Shown piece after piece: positions 1 to 12,700 of a stretch of 64,000 nt of DNA. Under the pieces are notes generated by a model, which worked only from the letters and a program-made list of their open reading frames with translations, was not told the DNA's origin and ran no database searches. This DNA comes from Ceriagrion tenellum (taxonomy: Eukaryota > Arthropoda > Insecta > Odonata > Coenagrionidae): assembly GCA_963169105.1 (NCBI GenBank), contig OY720640.1, positions 116,112,085 through 116,176,084 of the forward strand, written 5' to 3'. The position numbers and the translations under genes are program-made. Position 1 is the stretch's first letter. Every line of letters begins with the position of its first letter.

Positions 1-1459
1 TTTCATGACAGTCTTCGTCCTTGATTGCAATAAACATTTCACACCCAGGTCTTTCCTATGGAAAGCATACTGTGTTCCAATGATTTTTTCTTTCCTCGAT
101 TACCAGCTTTCTCTCTCTGTCTCTGTAACTTCATCTGCGCTTATTACCTTGAGGTATGTATTAATGAAATTATATTCTATGCTGAGAAAGTTAACTTCTA
201 TAGCAGATCTGTCATGATCTTTGCGATGCCATTAAAATTCAAGTAATTTACACTAAAAATCTAGATCAGTTCATTGCGTCAGTTCTTCTCATCAATCACG
301 TTTTCCATTAAAAATTTTTTTTTCTCTGATCTCATCATAAGGATATTTCCTGGGAAACCTGCAGCTCGAATAGCTGCTCTTGAAGTACGCGGATGACGTC
401 AATGCACGTACTTAATGATTGTTTTTTTTACAAAACTTCGACTATTGCGCTCTGTATTGAATTCATCATAAGTCCTAAACGGACACGCGCAATGGTTATG
501 AGAACAGTAACTTATAAAATAGCGTGTATTAATGACACTACGGAATCCGATATCAGAACTCTGTGTAAGAAACTATAAGATTCTGGTTCGAATGAACGAG
601 TATTAGCTCATACAGGTAAACCTTGCAGAAATACTCTCAATGTGCCTGAATGGTGGTGGAGGGCAGAGGTAGCCATAATTTTTTTTCGCATTATGGAATA
701 GCAGGTCCCAATGACCGTTTGATTAAGTTGGATGTCAGTGATTTTGTCCTCACCAGTTTTTTCATTGTGAAACGCATCCGTTGGTGCAATAACGACTTAT
801 TGCAGCATACATCAGTCCAATAATGCATAATATTGAGGCTTCTTTACGAAGCAGTACGCTTAACCGCGTTTCTTTAACTAACAATAAGACATAACACTAG
901 CATTCTTTAACTGAGACGTAACACTAGCATTAATTTCTGATGAGATCAAGGAATTAAGTATCCTTTGGGGATCTGGCTTTCACTATCGGATGACACTAAT
1001 TGTTTTAATGAATCTAATTGTATGATCACAGAGTTGCTGCCCTATGGTAGCTTGGAGAAAACGTAAGGGTTTTAGATGTAATAATATCGATCATTTTGTC
1101 TGTATTCTCGAGGACAAAAGTCTTATGGTTGCGTTTGATGGTACATTTGTCATAACTGTCTGCATTTTATTCTTCTTGCGATGTATTGTAGTGGTAATGT
1201 ATTTAAAACTCCTGATATCAAATCGTTTTGCTGCAACTCACGCACCGTAAAATACCTCTGAACGTCCAACAGGTCACCATTGTGCCCTTACTATGTCCCT
1301 CGATAATTTCTCTCGTGATGGTTTAAGGAATCCTCTTCGTCATTCCTTTACATTATGATAATGCACAGCAGTACATCTTCCCGAGGACGGTTCTAAATGC
1401 ATTCTGGGTAAGCATTTAAGGTAAAAATTAATTCTCCAGCACACTCTTTCGCCTGACAG
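1..1459. other. Unrecognised AT-rich sequence
   Basis: I see no gene, RNA or recognisable element here. The short open frames (at most 70 codons) resemble no family I know and look like chance frames. A small local duplication occurs around 885-935, where two stretches ending in an ACACTAGCATT motif lie about 30 bp apart. Confidence 0.5.
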
Positions 1460-1479
1460 CCTCACCTCATATATCGTTT

Positions 1480-1560
1480 GCCAAGTCTACTGTCGGCGCA
1501 GAAAGTATGTGCACTCGAGTTTGGATACAAATAAAAAGTTAACGAAAAGAATTACAGAAA
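1480..1560. repeat. Weak copy of an uncharacterised dispersed repeat
   Basis: The stretch resembles 12870-12935 and 48720-48785: a CTGTCGG motif, then AAAGTATGT or AAAGTTTGT, then GAGTTTGGA and ATTAAAAA or ATAAAAA. No coding content is seen and the ends are undefined. Confidence 0.3.
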
Positions 1561-2467
1561 ACCTAATGATACAATCATTTTTCTCATTTGTTTCTACGTT
1601 ATGTAATGGCAAATTCTAATTTTTTGATGAATTTTAATATTTTTTACTACAGTTATAACGTAAAAAGTACCGGTTATTTACGGCGCGCGGGAAAAGCTCC
1701 GACTTTGATACCTTGTAACCCAAACACAAGTTCTTCAATGACAACTTTATTTCTCTAAATGGAGGATAGATATGTTTGCTATAAATTGTGCGAGTTTCAA
1801 CTATGTATGTTTCATAGAAATAAAGTTATTATTATTTTTTTTTATTATTGCATTTCAAAACTGGGGCATCATAATTTCGTTCTTGGTCTCGTTGCAATTG
1901 GCATGCCTTGAACGTGTCCAATATGTTATTGCCCAAAACATCTATAAGCGCGTTTAATTCAAATCGAGTGATATTCATAATGGAGGAAGTGAGAGGTCCC
2001 GTTAGGCGAATAATAATTAATAGTAATTTTCTCAATGTAGTCCCACCAACTTTTTGAACATTTACCCCAGAATATGTGTATGGTGATGGTCGAAATCAAG
2101 ACATCCGAATCTCTTCGCAGCGATAGCATTTCTGATTAAGCAATGTCTATCATTTTTGTTTGCGCGCCCAGTGGCCATGATAGTGGCTCTGGGTTTGACT
2201 GTTTACCGGGATGAGTGAGAGATATTATCCTAGCGTACAACTACCCCGGCTAAACACCTGAATTTCCTGCACGGTATTTAGCAAGTCCGCATAAATAAGT
2301 GGTTTACATTTGAGGATAAAGGTTGAGTGTAAGCCCCAGATGATGGAATCATTCATCAACGCTGCTTGAAAAGAAAGAAAATTTCAAAATCTTAATATTT
2401 ATCTTCATGAGAATGTTATGTCCTCATACCGTCCAGCTCTACTTGTAGTAGTAAGTAGAAAGTATAC
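1561..2467. other. Unrecognised sequence
   Basis: No gene or known element is recognised. Overlapping short frames on both strands (1772-2035) have no recognisable motif. Confidence 0.5.
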
Positions 2468-3015
2468 AGAGAAAGATCTACTGTCTGCCAATTGTCACTA
2501 TTCGAACTATTCATGGCGACGATCACAGCTGGTATGTTCCCGAATGGTACGCGGAAAAAATGACATTTTATACCTATCGGTTCTACAATATAGCTCTCAA
2601 ATTTTATTGGAGCGATCTAATCTGCAGTAGTACGAGGGGGGTAGTAGTAAGTTTTTCACGTCGTCAGAAAAGTGTTTTTCCTGAAATTTAGTTAGTAGGT
2701 TAAGCTTATAATTTAATCTACGCTGTTATAGCGATTCCCATCCCAAATCTTCTAACAATCCAGACACACTGGCAAACTTATCATCGTTTCACAAACCTAA
2801 CTCCACTTCACTGCACGCGGTCTAATTCCTATATTAAGCCCGCTTCATACGGATCCCATACACTGGCAGCATATTCCAGACCGCTTGACCGCTTATTTCC
2901 CGAATGTGTTTTCCCCAAGATATGTCCTGAGTAATTGTCACCCATAAGTACTGAAAAGATTCGGCGTGAATAATTTCCGTATTATTAATTCTGTAAGCCC
3001 TACCTCGGTTTGGGA
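2468..3015 (-). mobile_element. LINE family L-A, decayed 3' coding fragment
   Basis: Read on the minus strand this matches the RT C-terminal region and early 3' UTR of L-A (compare 4525-5060 and 27280-27850). Recognisable blocks are the GGATCCCATAC sequence of the WDPYE segment, the CGATTCCCATCC sequence of the LGWESL segment, and a final AGGGCTTACAGAATTAATAA. Stops and frameshifts are frequent, and the part around 2620-2660 is scrambled. There is no 3' tail, so it is an internal relic and not coding. Confidence 0.7.
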
Positions 3016-4524
3016 GGGTTGGGGGGGGTGAATGAAAGGGGAGAGTGAATGGTGTTTGAGTGCGTCATTCAAGGACGGTATACAGACGAACGAGATGTAG
3101 TAAAATCAAAAGTGTTTTGTTTCGTCATAGAGGGACTATTTGATCGGCTGTCGTAGGAAGAGCGCAATTGACGTCATAGCCCCTTCCATGCCGTTTCCCC
3201 TGTGTCCCAGCCCCATTTTATCTCACCTAAAACCACTGTCCCCTGTAAGTGAGGAGAAATCATTAAAAGGTGGGAGAGGAGTGAAAAAGGAACCGAGTGA
3301 ATTGATTGCGGAAGTGGAGCGGAAGCACTGTCCGATAGGGAAGTAGTGAGGACCAAGCTTGGGAGCTGGTTAGGCGTCTATCAACCAGTGAATTGTCGCG
3401 AGGAAGACCCCCCCTGGATTCCGGAATAACACGTGTCATCAATGTGTGCATCGACTGTGCTTGTTCCCAAAAAAGGTGGAAAGAATCCTGAGCCGGACAC
3501 GAGAGCCCAGCCAACTCGCAGTAGACGGACTGGAATCAACGGCCATGTAAGAACTTCGCCGTATCCCCCCTATCCCCGTTTATCCTCCTAAGCTTCTTTA
3601 GTGACAATCTCATGGCCCGAGTTCCGCGTGCAAATCCATCTCTGATTCTGTTGCTTAACAAAATCGAAAAGGGAAGGACTCATAATTACCTGCCGAAGAA
3701 TCATTACTTGTGCGATCTCTGGTTAAATCTGGTGTCACCTAGAAAATTTTTTGTCATCAATTTTTACGATAATCACTCGTTCTATTTGATCATTCCATCA
3801 TTTTCACGTCGTACCTCATTTGTAAGGTTTATTTTTTATGTCCATTGCCTTGAAGTTGCCATTTAGAGCCAACAGTGAATATATGTTTCGTGGTGAATAT
3901 CTTATAATTGGGAATTACCTCCAACCGCCGAGAACGGGAAAAATCCTTTTTTCCTTCCCTACCCGACTACCGAGCGGCGCCCAGCTCAGGCAGTAAAGCG
4001 GGTTCGCAAGAGTGAACGTGGTCAGGGACCTCTCCCGTTTGTCTTACTTTATAAGCTTTTTTTATTTTTATTAACCTTTTCCAGTACAATTGACGTTTGT
4101 ACGGTACGTGCATCCCTTGCGGCAGGGGGCGCGTGTCAATATGTACACGTTCTCACGGACCTAGCATCCGGGAGGGGCTGGGACCGTTACGGTACAAGTT
4201 CGTTGTTTTTTATATTGTGGTTGAACATTGAGCATTATCTATGTCGCCCCATCATATTAATAGTCATTTTTAAGAGACCGCTGGGACCGGACAGGGAAGT
4301 GCAAATCTACTGCCGTGAGGACTAGTTATGAGCTGCTGGATACTCGACGCGATAACCCAATAATTACAGACATTTTCAGAATGAGTGAGTTAACACATGA
4401 CACGCAGGTCGAAATTATTATAGCCCATAGTATTACCTCACATCTTAGGAAGACACTTCGAAATCGAAAAATGCGTAAAAAACAGCTGCTTGCCATACGA
4501 AATTGTCGACTACAGCTCAAATAT
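3016..4524. other. Unrecognised sequence with GC-richer patches
   Basis: There are open frames of 60-84 codons on both strands in 3140-3870, but none has a recognisable domain and the overlapping ones cannot all be real. The patch 3945-4200 is GC-richer, with several CpGs and a CGGCAGGGGGCGCG stretch. I see no transposon ends and no tRNA. Confidence 0.45.
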
Positions 4525-5353
4525 TCGGGAAATATGCGGTCAAGCGTACAGGAAGCTAGGCTTTATCAAGAGAGTACTCGGAAAATGTGATGAGAAAGTG
4601 AAAGAACGTTGTTTTTTTTCAATCGTTAGGCCTCATCTGGAATATGCTGTTAGTGTATGGGATCCATACGAAACGGGGTTGATATCAGAGTTAGATGGCA
4701 TACAGCGAAGAGGAGCTAGGTTTGTGAAACGATGCTACGATAAGTTGGCTAGTGTGTCTGGACTGTTAGAAGAATTAGGATGGGAATCGCTATCACAGCG
4801 TAGATTAAATTATAGGCTTAACCTCCTAACCAAATTTCAGGAAAATCATTTCTCTGACGACGTGAAAAACATACTATTAACCCCCTTGTACTGCGGCAGA
4901 TTAGACCGCGCCAATAAAATTAGAGAGCTAGATTGTAGAACCGATAGGTATAAAGTGTCATTTTTTCCGTGTACCATTCGGGACCATAACAGCTGTGATC
5001 GTCGTCATGAATAGTTCGAATTGTGACAATAGGCAGACAGTAAATCTTTCTCATTATATTCTCCTCACTTATTTATGCATGATGTAAATATTGATGTTCT
5101 TATTTATGCATGATGTTTTGAATTTGTAGTAGTAGTCCTTGTATCCCTTGCACGTTGGAACTTTAGAGGATAGAATATTTCTTGGGTATTAGATTTTTAA
5201 TTGGCGCTTTGCATGTGTGGTACGAGGGTTTCCATGTAATTTTGGTATTATACCGTATCATGTATATCATTCATGCATGCCTGGTGTGGAAGCACCCCCT
5301 GCCACACACCCTTTGGGTGGCTTGCAGGGTATGACGTAGATGTAAATGTAGAT
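4525..5353 (+). mobile_element. LINE family L-A, 5'-truncated copy with intact 3' end
   Basis: This is the 3' part of a non-LTR retrotransposon, probably of the jockey superfamily (CR1/L2-like). The frame through 5014 covers the region C-terminal to the RT: VRPHLEYAVSVWDPYE, then GARFVKRCYDKL, then LEELGWESLSQRR and a DDVKNILLTP segment. An ATG at 4490 lies upstream of recognisable LINE sequence and is not a real start. The 3' UTR (5015-5353) contains the conserved terminal stem-loop (5290-5330) and ends in GTAGATGTAAATGTAGAT. The copy is truncated at the RT palm, so it cannot be autonomous. Confidence 0.85.
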
Positions 5354-6676
5354 TTGAATTAGAGCGAATTTTAAACGATGCGTCTTAAACATATAATCCA
5401 CTTTTCTTCCTATCCCTGTCCTTTGTTTTGTAATTTGCTGGTGTCCTAACGTCACCTGCCACCCGCCCCCACTGCCTCTCGCGGTATATTAAGTATATAT
5501 ATCATATCCTTGATTCCATTAAAGTAAAACCGGAGGTCCTTTGCGTTTACTTAAGGGACCCCGGAGTCGAGCTATTTCAGTGGATTACTTTAATGGATGG
5601 TTATAAATGTCGTTTCGTGAACTTCGGTGTATTTGCTGTACTGTTTCTAATAGGTACATCGTAGAATAACGTTTGAGAGGCGCTGGGTTGCAATGTCAGT
5701 CCATCTTCTGTGTATTTTTCTTTTTCTGTCGGGATATTGATCGATTTTTCTCTTTGGTGCATCTATATAAGTGTCGTATGTAATTACGAATTAATCTTGA
5801 AATGGTTCAAACAGAAGTGCAGGAGTTGGGTAATTCCTTCAAAGTTTGCCTCGAATATTTTTTCTCTTCTATTGGCAAGTCTTCTTCCTCCCTAGAGGCC
5901 CCTCTCCTACCGTTCGTCCTCATCCCTGGCTTCTTCCTATGGGCCACCGACTCCTTGGAAGCATTTTTTCGGTGCATTAGACCGTAGAAGAATTATAAGG
6001 ATCAGTTGCCCTTTATTCCCGAGTTTTATCTGTAATGGAATACTTACAATGTGATCATTTTTTCCCTGGGTGATAGCTAATTTCAGTACGTTATTTGTTC
6101 AGGATGCATGCATGCCGATATGTTGGATAAATTTGTTGTGCTGCGTTTGATTATTTTGGTGGCATTTCAAAGTCATTGTGCAATGAAGTGGATAGTTACT
6201 GAATTACTCTCGAGTTATGTCAGCAATTCCGCAAAGTAGCATAATATTGGTCAATCAAATTCGGTCGTTTGTGGGAGTTCTCCCTGGTATTCTTACCCCT
6301 CCATGAATTTGCGTAGGCATTCTCAAGGTTGACAGTTGAGGACGTACTTTTTGGAGGGCCTTCATTTTTTCATGGGATTTTTTTCGATGAGTATTTTGAG
6401 CGAAGGTTATTTTAAGGAGTGTTATAAACGGACTTCTCCCGCAATTGCTGAGTTATTTTGTACGCAACGAGTAAATATGTGACTTTTGATGAATGGATAC
6501 GCCGTTTGTTTCCGATGAGGTATCTGTCGTGTATGCACAACGGGGTCAAGTTTGGCTCAGCGACTGTAATACACGAAGGCGATCGGACGAAGGGGAAAGC
6601 TGGCTTATTTATCTTTTACTTTTTTATCGTTTTCCTTGTCTCACAATTGAAATTTCTCCCATCCAGTTTCGTCTTT
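5354..6676. other. Unrecognised sequence containing a small palindromic insertion-like unit
   Basis: No gene is recognised; overlapping frames at 5710-5987 and 6458-6759 lack motifs. The only structure I noticed is the short inverted-repeat unit at 5515-5597, listed separately. Confidence 0.5.
5515..5597. repeat. 83-bp unit with 13-bp terminal inverted repeats
   Basis: The unit begins TCCATTAAAGTAA and ends with its exact complement, TTACTTTAATGGA. A second, imperfect inner pair (GGAGGTCC and GGGACCCC) lies inside. It could be a tiny MITE or a fold-back. No target-site duplication is obvious. Confidence 0.4.
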
Positions 6677-7812
6677 CATCTACATCTACAATCTACATAA
6701 TACCCCACGAGCCGCCGCATGGGTGTGAGGCAGGTGGTGTTAGGTCAACAGCCTTGTGAAGGTGTACGTTTTAAGGAGATGAAATGGTGACATGTATTAT
6801 AGGAGTGTATTTAGTGGAGCTCAATTTTTATTGTGGTCGCTTAATGTACTCGGAAAGAACGAGTTTTTTTTACCTATCTGTTCGGCAGTGTATCAGACTC
6901 TCTTATTTTATCGCGTCTGTCAGTCCTAGAGATGTAGTGAGGAGTCATGATAATATTCTCTATGTCGCTTTGAATAATATCAGTTCTGAATCTATCAAGC
7001 AACCTAAGTCTAGCTGGTAGCCTCCGAGTCTCTAGGGGCTCCCACCTGTCTCTCCTCCCTCTAAAAGTGGAGAGACACTTTATGTGCGCTCGTAGCATTT
7101 TTTAACGAAGCGCGCTGCTTTCCTATGTATTTTTTAAATTTTTTTGGTTAAATCTATTTGACCAGGGTCCCAAATGCTCGCGGCGTACTCGAGGTGTGGC
7201 CTAACCAGAGCGAAGAACTATCTCTCTTTTAATTTTTCATCCGAGGACCTTCCTAAAATTATAAATTTATCCAAACCTAGTTTCCTTAATACTGCGTCAC
7301 ACATGTGGACCCCAGAAGTCAAGGGATCTAAGTGACATTTTAAAAAATAAGTTAGGTACAGGAATGGGATGTGAAAATATAAATCTTTTAAGTGGTAAAG
7401 GGATCCAAGTGATTTTCTTGACAGGTGATGCTATCTAGGGTAATGCCTCTTAACTACTTAGTGGCTAGTACCAAACATTTTCAACTTTGACTTAAGTTTT
7501 CTTAAAACAACGATTTTGTTACTTAGACCCCTTGACTTCTGGGGTCCTCATATATTCTGTATGTGTTATCCTCACGATATATCAGATGTGAAGGCAATTC
7601 CTAGATATTTAATTGTTTCTGAAGATTTTATGTTTACTCCACCCACAGTATAGGTTTGGCATTTTTGTGATGACTTTCGCAGGAAGTGAACTGTGGTGCA
7701 TTTGCTGATATTTAATTCTAACCCCCACTCCTGGCACCACGAATGAACGTTGTTACGGTCAAATGACAGAGCTTCCAAGTCCGCGTCTTCGCTTATTTCA
7801 CGGTACTGTATC
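6677..7812 (-). mobile_element. LINE family L-D, decayed copy with 3' tail
   Basis: On the plus strand it opens with the complement of the (GATGTA) tail and the conserved 3' stem-loop (6677-6745), then runs 3' to 5'. Readable pieces are LRLLDRFRTDIIQSDIENII (about 6930-7010), and, beyond a nested element, the NISKCTTVHFLRKSS and ISEDADLEAL blocks up to about 7812, which sit just downstream of the RT active-site motif in these LINEs. It is interrupted at 7307-7547 by a TIR element and has several frame breaks. Confidence 0.75.
7307..7547. mobile_element. Non-autonomous TIR element (MITE) nested in an L-D LINE
   Basis: The termini are 27-bp inverted repeats with one mismatch, beginning GGACCCCAGAAGTCAAGG. 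The 241-bp unit interrupts L-D sequence, which is readable on both sides. The interior has no open frame. The flanks (ACATGT on the left, TCATAT on the right) show no clear duplication, so the superfamily is not assigned. Confidence 0.65.
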
Positions 7813-8384
7813 GTCTGAAAATAATCTTAATTTACTGCTAACTCGAGATCTTAGGTCAATAATATAAATAATGAAAAAGATTATTTTTTTATCGTATTCA
7901 ATTATTATATTGTCTTATATTCATTCATAAATATATATTCAGTCTTTAAGCATGATAATGTACTTGATTGTGCCGTTGGTGATTACGTAAATCCATGATG
8001 AGACACCGACGTTTAATTTCGTTACCTCGCAAAGGAGATAGCAATGGTACTCATGGTTGCCATAACAGACGTTGTCATAATAGCAGATTGATATCACAGG
8101 ATAGGAGTTCCCGTTTAATTCGGAGTATGGTCGTGATAGCTATTTTAATCAATGGTCGAGTCATGCAATATGGCGTTTAAGGTGTCGGACATTGAAAATA
8201 GGTGGTGTAGTAATGATTGATTTTTCGATCATCACTAAAGAACTTGATGATACAATTTCGTTTTGAACCTGGAGTACTGAGTGACGCTGCTGGCAAACTC
8301 AGTAGGATAGGAAATTTCATTTTTGCTCATTTTCGCGTAGCAATGCTTCATTTTATATTTTCTTTGAATATTATACATCTACAT
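7813..8384. other. Unrecognised AT-rich sequence
   Basis: No gene or element is seen. The start of the large duplication lies near the right edge of this stretch. Confidence 0.45.
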
Positions 8385-8520
8385 ATATTTATTACTATCT
8401 CTATCGTCAATCTTTCCAGCGAGCAAGTGATACAAAGACTGCTACTACAGATTCAAAATATCATGCATAAAAAAGAACATCAATATTTACATGTATCACT
8501 GGATAGGATTTAAGCCGTTA
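8385..8520 (-). mobile_element. LINE L-A 3' UTR remnant
   Basis: It matches the complement of the L-A 3' UTR (ACTGCTACTACAGATTCAAA, then CATCAATATTTACATG), as at 42830-42960. The terminal stem-loop is missing, so only an internal UTR piece remains at the left edge of the duplication. Confidence 0.6.
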
Positions 8521-10171
8521 CAGAGGGAATTTTTGTCGTAATAGTTATTTTTTAGTTTATTCTGTGTGATAAGAAGTCTTTGAGATCCTGAATACATTCT
8601 TTTGAGTGTTGATAATGGTAAGCCATAAGTTCTGCTTCGCTTAGGGGTATTCATATATTTGGGACGAGCAATATGGAAGCCAATAGGACCGATTAGGTGG
8701 CAGTGATCCTCCACTGGTGTCGCCGCCGTTGAGAGTGGATTGGGGAGTGGGATGTAGATAAAGGATCGTGAGACTTAGCGGGCGAAAAGCATCACACGAG
8801 TATCAGATTACATAGCGGAGGGCCAAGTGTTTGTACCCCGTCGATCGTGTCACCATGAAGCTTCTGATGCAAATAAGACATATCCTGAAATTGAGAAGCT
8901 GGAGCTCCATGATTACTAGCGTATAAAATTTGATTGTAACGGACAATATGAAGAAAACCATCGGGCAATTATCATGGAGTTAAATCTCTTTAGCCTATAA
9001 TTTTTTTTTAAATTTCCAATCCACGACTCCGTGGATATATTGCGGAAATGAGACTCTTGCAAATTTGTCCTCATTTTTCTCCAACCGTTGATCACGTCAG
9101 CAAGTTTCTTTCCACATGGAGATCGTGGAGTCTTTTAGTATTTAGAAAATATAGTAAGTCATGCAATATGAGTGTTTGATTTTGTGTAGTCATTATTGTT
9201 TACCATACCAGGCCTCCGTGGCATTGCTACGAATGGAAAACGTTTACTAATATAATAAATTTTCTTACTTACATCCGGGTGTTTTCCCTACAGGAAACGG
9301 TAGGGCATGATTATATGAAAAATGTTCTTAAATTTTAGCCGAAAAAGTTCAGGTTTCTTTGTTACTTTTGTTACTCCAGTTGATAAAAACATGCTTAGTA
9401 GATTATAATAAATAGGGTAAATTGGTGTTAATTTTTATTCTATTATTTTTTTAAAATATATATTTATATGTATAAAATTATATTTATTTTTATATAATAT
9501 ATTCATATTCTCAGAGAGTCAGTATGTAGTCGAGACACCGTGTTGACACTGAAAATGGCTATGAGAAGACTTATGTTTCAGGCATTCGATAACACTTGTT
9601 GTTGGCTGCATTGCGGCTTCGAGTTTGTTTTGTAATAAAATTAATGTTGTTAACAGGTCTTTCATCCTTTAAATATGAACGGATGGAATCATTTCATGGA
9701 CGGAACTGTTTCTTCAGTTAGTACCAAAACTGAGTTAAAGATTAGGAATAAGAGCCAATAATGAGTTATTTAGTTGTGTGAAAATATCGATAGGTTTTTT
9801 TTATAGTAGTAGGGATCGTAAGATTGAATGGAATAAGGATAAGTAGGGCAAGTAAGGGTTTTAGATGTAAAGTGCGTGCTTTATTTTCAAAATGTTCCTC
9901 ATCCATTTTCAGTAAGATTTCGCTGCAGAGCACCAAAAGTGAGGGTTAATAAATTTCTATTCCAACCCAATTTAAAAATTCTGCTATTTGAACCGTATAA
10001 TTTTAGAGATCGTGGGTGGTAAATTAAAAATAAGAATCTTTGTCAAATCTTCCAAAGCTGAAACCCAATCAACAGATGCTGGGGAATTTTGAAAAAATCT
10101 TAATTTCTTTCATTTAATTTTCACGATGGGAACGTGTCATCATGTGGAAGTAGACTGTATTAATTATTTAT
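8521..10171. other. Non-LINE sequence of duplication copy 1
   Basis: It is collinear with 42961-44719. No gene is recognised. A short frame shared by both copies (around 9550-9630 and 44095-44178, with FQAFD and WLHCGFEFVL) is the only conserved reading. It resembles no family I know and may simply reflect recent duplication. About 75 bp of AT-only sequence near 9430-9510 is absent from copy 2. Confidence 0.5.
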
Positions 10172-10544
10172 AGGTTTTTTTAGTAGCGCTAAATATCGCA
10201 CGTTGATTATTAAAATAACTGACCCCGCATGCAAACTCCGGCATGATATTCTCCTGCAGGTTTTAGTACCTTGTAGCGCCGTTTATTTGTCGCATTAACA
10301 ATGCATATTAGTACTTGTATCTTGAGTGGTGTACTTCATGTTAGCATGTTCTTTAACGTATTACTCTACTAGTTTTTGGTCTGCCTGCTCACTGTTACCC
10401 TGAATGCTTTTGGCCTGCGCCTGGCATTCGGGGGAACGTGCGCGGTTTTGATTTAAACGTTGATGAGTGCTGCGCGCCTGGCGTAGAATCAACCCATGCC
10501 ACACGTCCTTGTGGTCGCTTCCAAGGTATTTAGTAGATGTAGAT
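10172..10544 (+). mobile_element. LINE family L-C, 3' UTR fragment with tail
   Basis: The sequence matches the L-C 3' UTR at 25070-25562 and 54540-54912: the AACTCCGGCATGATAT block, GTACCTTGTAG, TTTTGGCC, GGCATTCGGGGGAACG, then a decayed terminal stem-loop and TAGTAGATGTAGAT. There is no coding part. The paralogous insertion is at 44720-45085, so it predates the duplication. Confidence 0.7.
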
Positions 10545-11154
10545 AACTTTTGACGCTGAATCACTTGGGCAATTGTAAATTGAATCAAAACTTTTCATTA
10601 AATCGTTCTAGATTCCGAAGCAAATACTAACGTAATATGGTTCTATCGAAGCGGGTCATCGCGCAAAAGGTTTGGCGAACTTTTTATCCATCTGATCTTA
10701 TCTGGACCAGAAAACTAGGAGGAATAAATTGATTTCAGTGAGAATGCTGATTTTCCGTCGTATTTAAATGGTCCTCCACGTGTCAATGACTCGAAATGAT
10801 GCAAATTTTTATATTTTAATGACTACTGAATGATAGTATGTACGTATTTGAAAACCATGTTTAATAGATTTTGTAAATTTCTTTCGGGTTCACACCGGTT
10901 AAAATAAATTAGTACTGCCGACTTTTCGGTCAACGACTCGTTACCCATTCTCATGGCAAGAATGTCAGAATGCAAGACAAGAGCGTCAGATCAATATTTA
11001 ATAGGTACTAGGTTCTATAATTTAACTGCTTCTTATTTGTCCACTGGTAGTAATGCATACATTACTTATAACTTTTTATACTTTTAACGATTCTGGCTTC
11101 AATTTTTAATTTATTTCATGCCTCATGAAATATTTTTTCGTTAAATAAATATCA
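10545..11154. other. Non-LINE sequence of duplication copy 1
   Basis: Collinear with 45086-45690; no gene recognised. Confidence 0.5.
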
Positions 11155-11708
11155 GGTATCACGGCGTAGATTAAATTATATGCTTAACTTCGGAGCTAAA
11201 TTTCAGGAAAAATATTTCTCTGACGACGTAAAAATCATACTATTAACCTCGTAGGGTAGATTAGATCGCGCCAGTAAAATTAGAGGGATGGATTTTAGAA
11301 CCGATAGGGTTAAAATGTCATTTCTTCCCTCTACCATTCGGGACCATAACAGGTGTGATCGAGGACATGAATAGTGCGAATAGTGATAATAGCTAGACAA
11401 TAGATCTCTTTCATTATATTTTCTACGTTCTTATTTATGCGTGATGTAAATATTAATGTTGTTATTTATGCATGGTATTTTGAATCTGTAGTAGTAGTTT
11501 TTGTACCCCTTGCATGAAGGAATGATTGACGATAGAATGTTACTTGGTTAATAGGTTTCAATGGTCGTGTGCAAGTGTGCTACGCTGGTTTCGATGTAGT
11601 TTCGGTGTTTTGCCGTATAATTCATGCATGCCTGGTGTAGTCTCACTCCCTGCCAGACACCCTTTGGATGGCTTGCTGGGTATTGCGTAGATGTATCTGT
11701 AGATATAT
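11155..11708 (+). mobile_element. LINE L-A, 5'-truncated 3' end
   Basis: It covers the last part of the ORF from the QRRLNYRLN region, with DDVKIILLT, followed by the 3' UTR, terminal stem-loop (about 11640-11690) and GTAGATGTATCTGTAGAT tail. It is shared with 45690-46240 in copy 2, so it predates the duplication. Several changes break the frame. Confidence 0.75.
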
Positions 11709-12005
11709 CAATCGGCTGCGACCTTATTGTCTTTGACTGTAGACCAATGCTAGCTTTTCAGAAAACTGCGAATATTCGCCGTTTGATTTCAATTGGAGTC
11801 ACATGTTTGAAGCTGAAGTCATAATTTGAAATTGTTTTATCGTACGTAATTAGATATCGAGGGTGAATCCTGAGATTATAACTGTAAAGTCTAACATTTC
11901 ATATTGATCGCCAAACGCTGGCGTGTAGGCTCGTTTAATTAGTATTAATACTAATGGATTTTCCGTAAGTACTGTAGTATATGTCGTCATGTAATGCAGG
12001 GAGTG
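11709..12005. other. Non-LINE sequence of duplication copy 1
   Basis: Collinear with 46241-46540. The right edge meets the complement of an L-B tail; in copy 2 the same site holds the mariner. Confidence 0.5.
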
Positions 12006-12700
12006 CATCTACATCTACGTAATTCCCTTCGAGCCACCACGAGGGGAATGTGGCAGGGGGTGAAGATCACCAAACATGCACTATTGGCATGCAAGTTGGA
12101 TATTTAAGGGAGGCATGCTATGGAGCCGTGTCACATGCAGCTTGGTGGTTAGTGTCTACAAAATAAGAAAGGGATTATTGGTTGTTATTACATGCATCAT
12201 GCACTGCAGACTACTCTAACTATATTTCGCCTACCTATATCTTTGCTACGCTGCCTATTGTTCTTTCTTATGGAACGCGGGAAGAATGACATTTTAAATC
12301 TATCGGTGCGACAATCTATCTCTCTAATCTTGTTAATCTGATCAAACCTAGCATAATACGCAGGCATTCTCCATATATATCTAACGTCATCTGTGAACAT
12401 CTCTGTTTCGAATTTACTTAAAAGGTTCATCCTAAATTTTAACTTGCGTTCTGATTGTAATTCCCATCCTAGTTCATCATCTTTCAAATTCGTAACACTT
12501 ATACAATTATCATAACGGCTTTTAACTAACCTAGCGGATCTCCTTTGCACAGGCTTTAATTTTTTATCATACCTTCCTCGCACGGATCCCATACACTAGC
12601 GGCATATTCTAAATGAGGCCTGACTAGTGTAAAATAGCATCTTTCTCGTACACTCTCATCGCATTTGCTTACAACCCTTTCTACGAATCCTATTCTCTTA
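12006..12700 (-). mobile_element. LINE family L-B, 5'-truncated copy
   Basis: The plus strand starts CATCTACATCTACGTAAT, the complement of the tail, followed by the conserved stem-loop. The minus-strand frame (12592 down to 12197) reads the post-RT segment: RSARLVKSRYDN, DDELGWELQSERKLKFRMNL and FTDDVRYIWRMPAYYARFD. Truncation near 12700 removes the RT palm. The paralogous copy is 47838-48515. Confidence 0.8.
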
